A stretch of DNA of 64,000 bases from Holophagaceae bacterium. GTDB taxonomy: Bacteria > Acidobacteriota > Holophagae > Holophagales > Holophagaceae. The notes under the pieces are model-generated. The model did not search any database, was not told the origin of the DNA, and worked only from the letters and a program-made list of their open reading frames with translations. Position 1 is the stretch's first letter. Each line of letters starts with the position of its first letter. Of this stretch, positions 60,814 to 64,000 are shown in pieces. The stretch spans positions 251,356 through 315,355 of the forward strand of contig JADKJH010000004.1 of NCBI GenBank assembly GCA_016722505.1. Direction: 5' to 3'. The translations under genes were made by a program, and so were the position numbers.

Positions 60814-62139
60814 TCTCACCACGCCCTCTGTCTCAGCCTGCTCCAGCCCCTGTTCAAGGCAGTTCAGGACATCGGAATCGGCCGGGATCCGGTCCCCGGC
60901 CATGACACCGACGCTCCGGTTGCGGCCGTGGGTCTTCGCGAAGTACATCCCATTGTCCGCCACAGAGATGATTTGTTCCCACGTCAAGAGGTCCGGCTGC
61001 ATGTGGTCGAAGGGGAAGAGTGAATATCCAATGGAGCAAGTGACCTGGATGGTTTGCCCGGAGGGCAGGTTGAAAATGTGCTGTTCGACCCGTTCCCGGA
61101 TGCGCTCCGCCAATCGGGAAGGTGGTTTGCGGTCCGTATCGCGGGCCACGATGACGAATTCCTCGCCGCCCCAACGCACCACCATGTCGGGTTTGCGGGT
61201 TGTCTCCGTGAGGATGGCCGCAATTTCCTTGAGCACCGCATCACCGGCAACGTGTCCATAAGTGTCGTTCACGGCTTTGAAATGATCCACGTCCAGCATC
61301 AGGACTCCCAGGCTCGATGCTATTTTCGGATGGGCTGGATCGGGAGTGCTCCTCCAGGAGCGGAGAACCTGTTCCGTCTCCAGGGACATGAATTCCAATA
61401 GCGCGCGGCGGTTCCTCAATTGGGTGAGATTGTCCCGAAGGGCCATTTCAGCAATTTCCAGTCGCATGACCACTTCGCGCTGGTGGGCGCGCGCCAGTTC
61501 GAATGCCAGGAGGATCAAGGCCGAAAGATAAATGCATAGGAGCAACAAGAAATTGTGGGTCCAGCGTGTCGAGGGTCCCAAAGCCACCATCAGGGCGAGC
61601 GAACCGATGTTTGGAACCACGTAGAGCATGTAGCTCAGAAAGCTGCTGCCCATGCTGATCAAGGCTCCGGAACAGATCCCCGCGTCAATGATGCCAAGCA
61701 GGGCCACTTCCGAGGGCGCCAGATCGGGATAGCTGATGATATTCAAATCGGCGAATCCGAAGGCGATCAACGTGGAGCCAGTGATGAAGCCCCAAAGTCT
61801 TAGGCGTGGGCTCGGAACATTCCGAAGCAGGACTAGGCTGAGTGTGCGGAACAGGGTCACGGCCACCATGAGCATCAGCACCCGGCCGATGGACGGACGC
61901 AGCTGGATGGCCTCTCTCAGGACCGAAGCTGTCACGGCGAGAACTAGCAGCAGCGTCGCAAAAGCGGCCCAGGCCCGCTTGTAAAGCTCATCCACGATGG
62001 CGCGTTCGAGTTCAGACGCGAAGTGCGCCTGCTCGGGTGGAAGTTGGAAAGGGATTCGCACGGAACCACCAACACGCCGGGGGCGGGCTCGCTCGGATTC
62101 TAACTCGGAAATCCAAAGGCAGAGCGCAAGTCCACCCAT
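60802..62139 (-). CDS. Membrane-bound diguanylate cyclase (GGDEF)
   Basis: About 445 residues if the ATG at 62137-62139 is used (a GGGAG lies very close to it, so the start is uncertain; 62202 is an alternative). Six or so membrane helices (residues 55-235) precede a GGDEF domain with DVDHFKAVNDTYGHVAGDAV, the active-site WGGEEFVIVARDTD (GGEEF variant, normally active) and SIGYSLFP. It makes c-di-GMP. No RxxD inhibitory site is seen in front of GGEEF. It is divergent from a TonB receptor gene. Confidence 0.85.
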   Translation of the reverse strand: MGGLALCLWISELESERARPRRVGGSVRIPFQLPPEQAHFASELERAIVDELYKRAWAAFATLLLVLAVTASVLREAIQLRPSIGRVLMLMVAVTLFRTLSLVLLRNVPSPRLRLWGFITGSTLIAFGFADLNIISYPDLAPSEVALLGIIDAGICSGALISMGSSFLSYMLYVVPNIGSLALMVALGPSTRWTHNFLLLLCIYLSALILLAFELARAHQREVVMRLEIAEMALRDNLTQLRNRRALLEFMSLETEQVLRSWRSTPDPAHPKIASSLGVLMLDVDHFKAVNDTYGHVAGDAVLKEIAAILTETTRKPDMVVRWGGEEFVIVARDTDRKPPSRLAERIRERVEQHIFNLPSGQTIQVTCSIGYSLFPFDHMQPDLLTWEQIISVADNGMYFAKTHGRNRSVGVMAGDRIPADSDVLNCLEQGLEQAETEGVVRLVV

Positions 62140-62232
62140 GCTCCCGGATAAATCCTGTTTTGAATGGCGGCCCCCGGTTCGTGATAAAACTCCTTTATGC
62201 ATTCTTATGCTTAGGCCGCCGCGGGAGCTTCT

Positions 62233-64000
62233 GTGGGTAGACCAGATCGTTGGGCACTTCCGCTTGGAATGGTGCTCAGTGCAATGCCCATGGCGCTGGC
62301 GGCCCAAAGCACTGGCGTGACCACAGCGGATCTGAAAGTGCTCGTGCGGGACGAAGCTGGGCGCCCGCTGCCGGGCGTCAGCATCTCGATGACACGCATG
62401 GCTGTCCATGACACCTTGACCGGGATCAGCGACGCCAGGGGGGCCTGCCGGCTGCGCATGCTTCCGGTTGGGAGCTATCTGTTGCGCGCCACTTGTCCAG
62501 GCATGGAACCTTTGGGGCTCGGAATCTCGCTACAGGTCGGAAGCACACGGACGCTGGACTTGACGTTGTACCACCCGACCCAGACAGATGTCATAAGGGT
62601 GTTCGTGGATGATGCAAGCTCGGATCTAGAACGCACCCAGATTTCCAAGGTCGTGGATGAGTCCCTCATTTCCAACCTCCCCATCAACCGCCGCAGCTTC
62701 TCAGATTTCAGCCTGACCACACCCTTCGTGGCAGCGGGAAATCTGCCGACAGGCAACGGCGTCCCTGATTCCGGTCTTAGTTTCGCGGGCATGACGCCCC
62801 GCCAGAATAATTTTCTGCTGGATGGCTTGGACAACAATGATCTTGGCGGTGGTGCGCTTCGGGCCAGCATTAGCCAGGAAGCGGTGCAGGAATTCCAGGT
62901 CATCAGCGGCGGGCCTTCAGCGGAATCCGGAAGGGCCCTTGGCGGCATCGTGAACACCATCACCAAGCAGGGCGCCAATGATTTGAGGGGTTCGGTTTTC
63001 TACTTCCATCGGCCAGGCAGTCTCGATTCCAAATCGCCCTTGGGCACTGACACGGACGACTACCGTTTGACGCAGTACGGGGCTTCGCTAGGCGGACCGA
63101 TCCTCAAGGACAAGTTGTTCTACTTTGTGGCAGTGGAGCGGTTGCAAAAGACCGATGTCAACATCGTGACTATCGATCCCACCGCAGTGGCGCTGATCAG
63201 CGCAGCTGGTTTCCGCGTGGAGACCGGCGAACTGCCTTATGCAGAGAGCGATACTTCGGGCTTCCTGCGCCTGGATTGGGTTCAGAATCCGTCCAGCCGC
63301 TGGACCTTCCGCGCCCTTTTCGGCTACCAGAAAGACGAGAACGCGATTCCATGGGGTGGTCTCATCGCGAAAACCGCCGGGGGATCGAAAAGCACCCACG
63401 ACCAAACTTTCACCTTTTCAAACCAATGGGTGGGCACGAGCTGGTTCAATGATTTCCGCGTAATGCTGGCGTCCAGGGATAGCCGTATAGATAGCCTGGA
63501 CCCCAGCCGCTCTGTTTATGTGGAGATACTGGGCTCGGCGGTTTTTGGAACCCAGCGGCTGACGGATCAGCAGTCCCAAGCCCGCTATATCCAACTGGCG
63601 GACACTTTGACCACCGTGCGGGGCAATCACACATTGAAGGGCGGCATTGATCTGCTGCACTCAAGAAACGAAGCTGACGTGCCCCAGAATTTTGCGGGCT
63701 TGTACCGGTTCCAGGCCATCCCCGAGATCGGCATATCCAGCCCCCTGATGGCTTTTGCCGCGCCCAATCCCTTTGGAGGCACTGGTATCCCAGTGGCTTT
63801 TGTGCAGAGTTACGGCAACGCCCGGGGACGATCCACGTCCAAGAGCGAGGCGGTTTTCCTTCAGGATGACTGGCAACTGCATCCGGCTTTTCTTCTGAAG
63901 CTGGGCCTGCGATTCGAGCGGGAAACGCTACCCACTTTTCCTGCCTCGGCGGATTATGATGCGATCGAGCATCCACCCTCGACAGTGGATCCTGTGCTGG
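62233..64000 (+). CDS. TonB-dependent receptor with N-terminal carboxypeptidase-regulatory-like domain (partial)
   Basis: 589 codons are visible and the gene runs off the window. GTG start with GGGAG five bases upstream; signal peptide (WALPLGMVLSAMPMALAAQ). Residues about 33-115 are a CnaB/peptidase-regulatory-like domain (LKVLVRDEAGRPLPGVSISM). The plug follows (ESLISNLPINRRSFSDF, NNFLLDGLDNNDL, SGRALGGIVNTITKQGANDL) and then barrel strands. This is the Oar-like type abundant in Acidobacteriota, thought to import large or polymeric substrates. No TonB box is obvious. Confidence 0.9.
   Translation, partial: MGRPDRWALPLGMVLSAMPMALAAQSTGVTTADLKVLVRDEAGRPLPGVSISMTRMAVHDTLTGISDARGACRLRMLPVGSYLLRATCPGMEPLGLGISLQVGSTRTLDLTLYHPTQTDVIRVFVDDASSDLERTQISKVVDESLISNLPINRRSFSDFSLTTPFVAAGNLPTGNGVPDSGLSFAGMTPRQNNFLLDGLDNNDLGGGALRASISQEAVQEFQVISGGPSAESGRALGGIVNTITKQGANDLRGSVFYFHRPGSLDSKSPLGTDTDDYRLTQYGASLGGPILKDKLFYFVAVERLQKTDVNIVTIDPTAVALISAAGFRVETGELPYAESDTSGFLRLDWVQNPSSRWTFRALFGYQKDENAIPWGGLIAKTAGGSKSTHDQTFTFSNQWVGTSWFNDFRVMLASRDSRIDSLDPSRSVYVEILGSAVFGTQRLTDQQSQARYIQLADTLTTVRGNHTLKGGIDLLHSRNEADVPQNFAGLYRFQAIPEIGISSPLMAFAAPNPFGGTGIPVAFVQSYGNARGRSTSKSEAVFLQDDWQLHPAFLLKLGLRFERETLPTFPASADYDAIEHPPSTVDPVL

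Overview
The window is GC-rich, densely coded bacterial chromosome from a Gram-negative organism. Outer-membrane TonB-type receptor, RND efflux, NodT-type outer-membrane factor, lipoproteins and di-haem peroxidase are all present. The combination of a receptor with an N-terminal carboxypeptidase-regulatory-like domain, a DUF4388 protein, System II cytochrome c biogenesis (ResB/CcsA) and a four-gene ole hydrocarbon cluster fits Acidobacteriota, perhaps Holophagaceae (Geothrix/Holophaga-like). That placement is inference, since no rRNA is present.

Layout. 1-1.9 kb: the end of a ynbC/ynbD-like lipid or phosphatase cluster. 2.1-6.7 kb: an acyl-CoA dehydrogenase, an aminoglycoside-phosphotransferase-like kinase and two short-chain dehydrogenases, resembling the ACAD10/11 and LvaA/LvaC pathway for 4-hydroxyacids. 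Its spacers are filled with short-period hairpin repeats, and a four-helix-bundle gene is inserted in it. 6.8-10.3 kb (minus strand): lipoprotein-resB-ccsA. 10.6-22.2 kb: mainly housekeeping genes, including cysteine desulfurase, a threonine aldolase homologue lacking its PLP lysine, UppP, a NatAB-like exporter, YvcK, DUF4388 and ferredoxin. 22.3-28.6 kb: YbbP/YbbA-like exporter divergent from TesA, then a penicillin acylase. 28.6-36.9 kb: di-haem peroxidase, hydroxyacyl-CoA dehydrogenase, SRPBCC protein, exported hydrolase, aldehyde dehydrogenase divergent from an FAD oxidoreductase, and an M50 protease. 36.9-38.1 kb: trpS and tRNA-Lys.

38.1-42.2 kb is an accessory region. It holds two long direct repeats and an operon encoding a secreted caspase-fold-like protein, a secreted beta-sandwich protein and a B12/radical SAM protein fused to an exported domain. 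42.4-49.0 kb is a TetR-regulated RND efflux operon with a clear palindromic operator. 49.1-56.7 kb carries CorA, small proteins and oleABCD for long-chain olefin synthesis. 57-64 kb carries a YidE/AspT-type transporter, a HI0933-type flavoprotein, a membrane diguanylate cyclase and the start of a TonB-dependent receptor.

Two themes cross the window. First, GTAC-centred hairpins built from 7-bp units (three copies) and related 10-bp-unit hairpins sit directly behind stop codons; two of them bracket the four-helix-bundle gene. Second, at least five genes, including trpS and ccsA, carry single-base frameshifts while both halves remain well conserved. This suggests sequence or assembly error more than true decay, so breaks in this window should be read with care.
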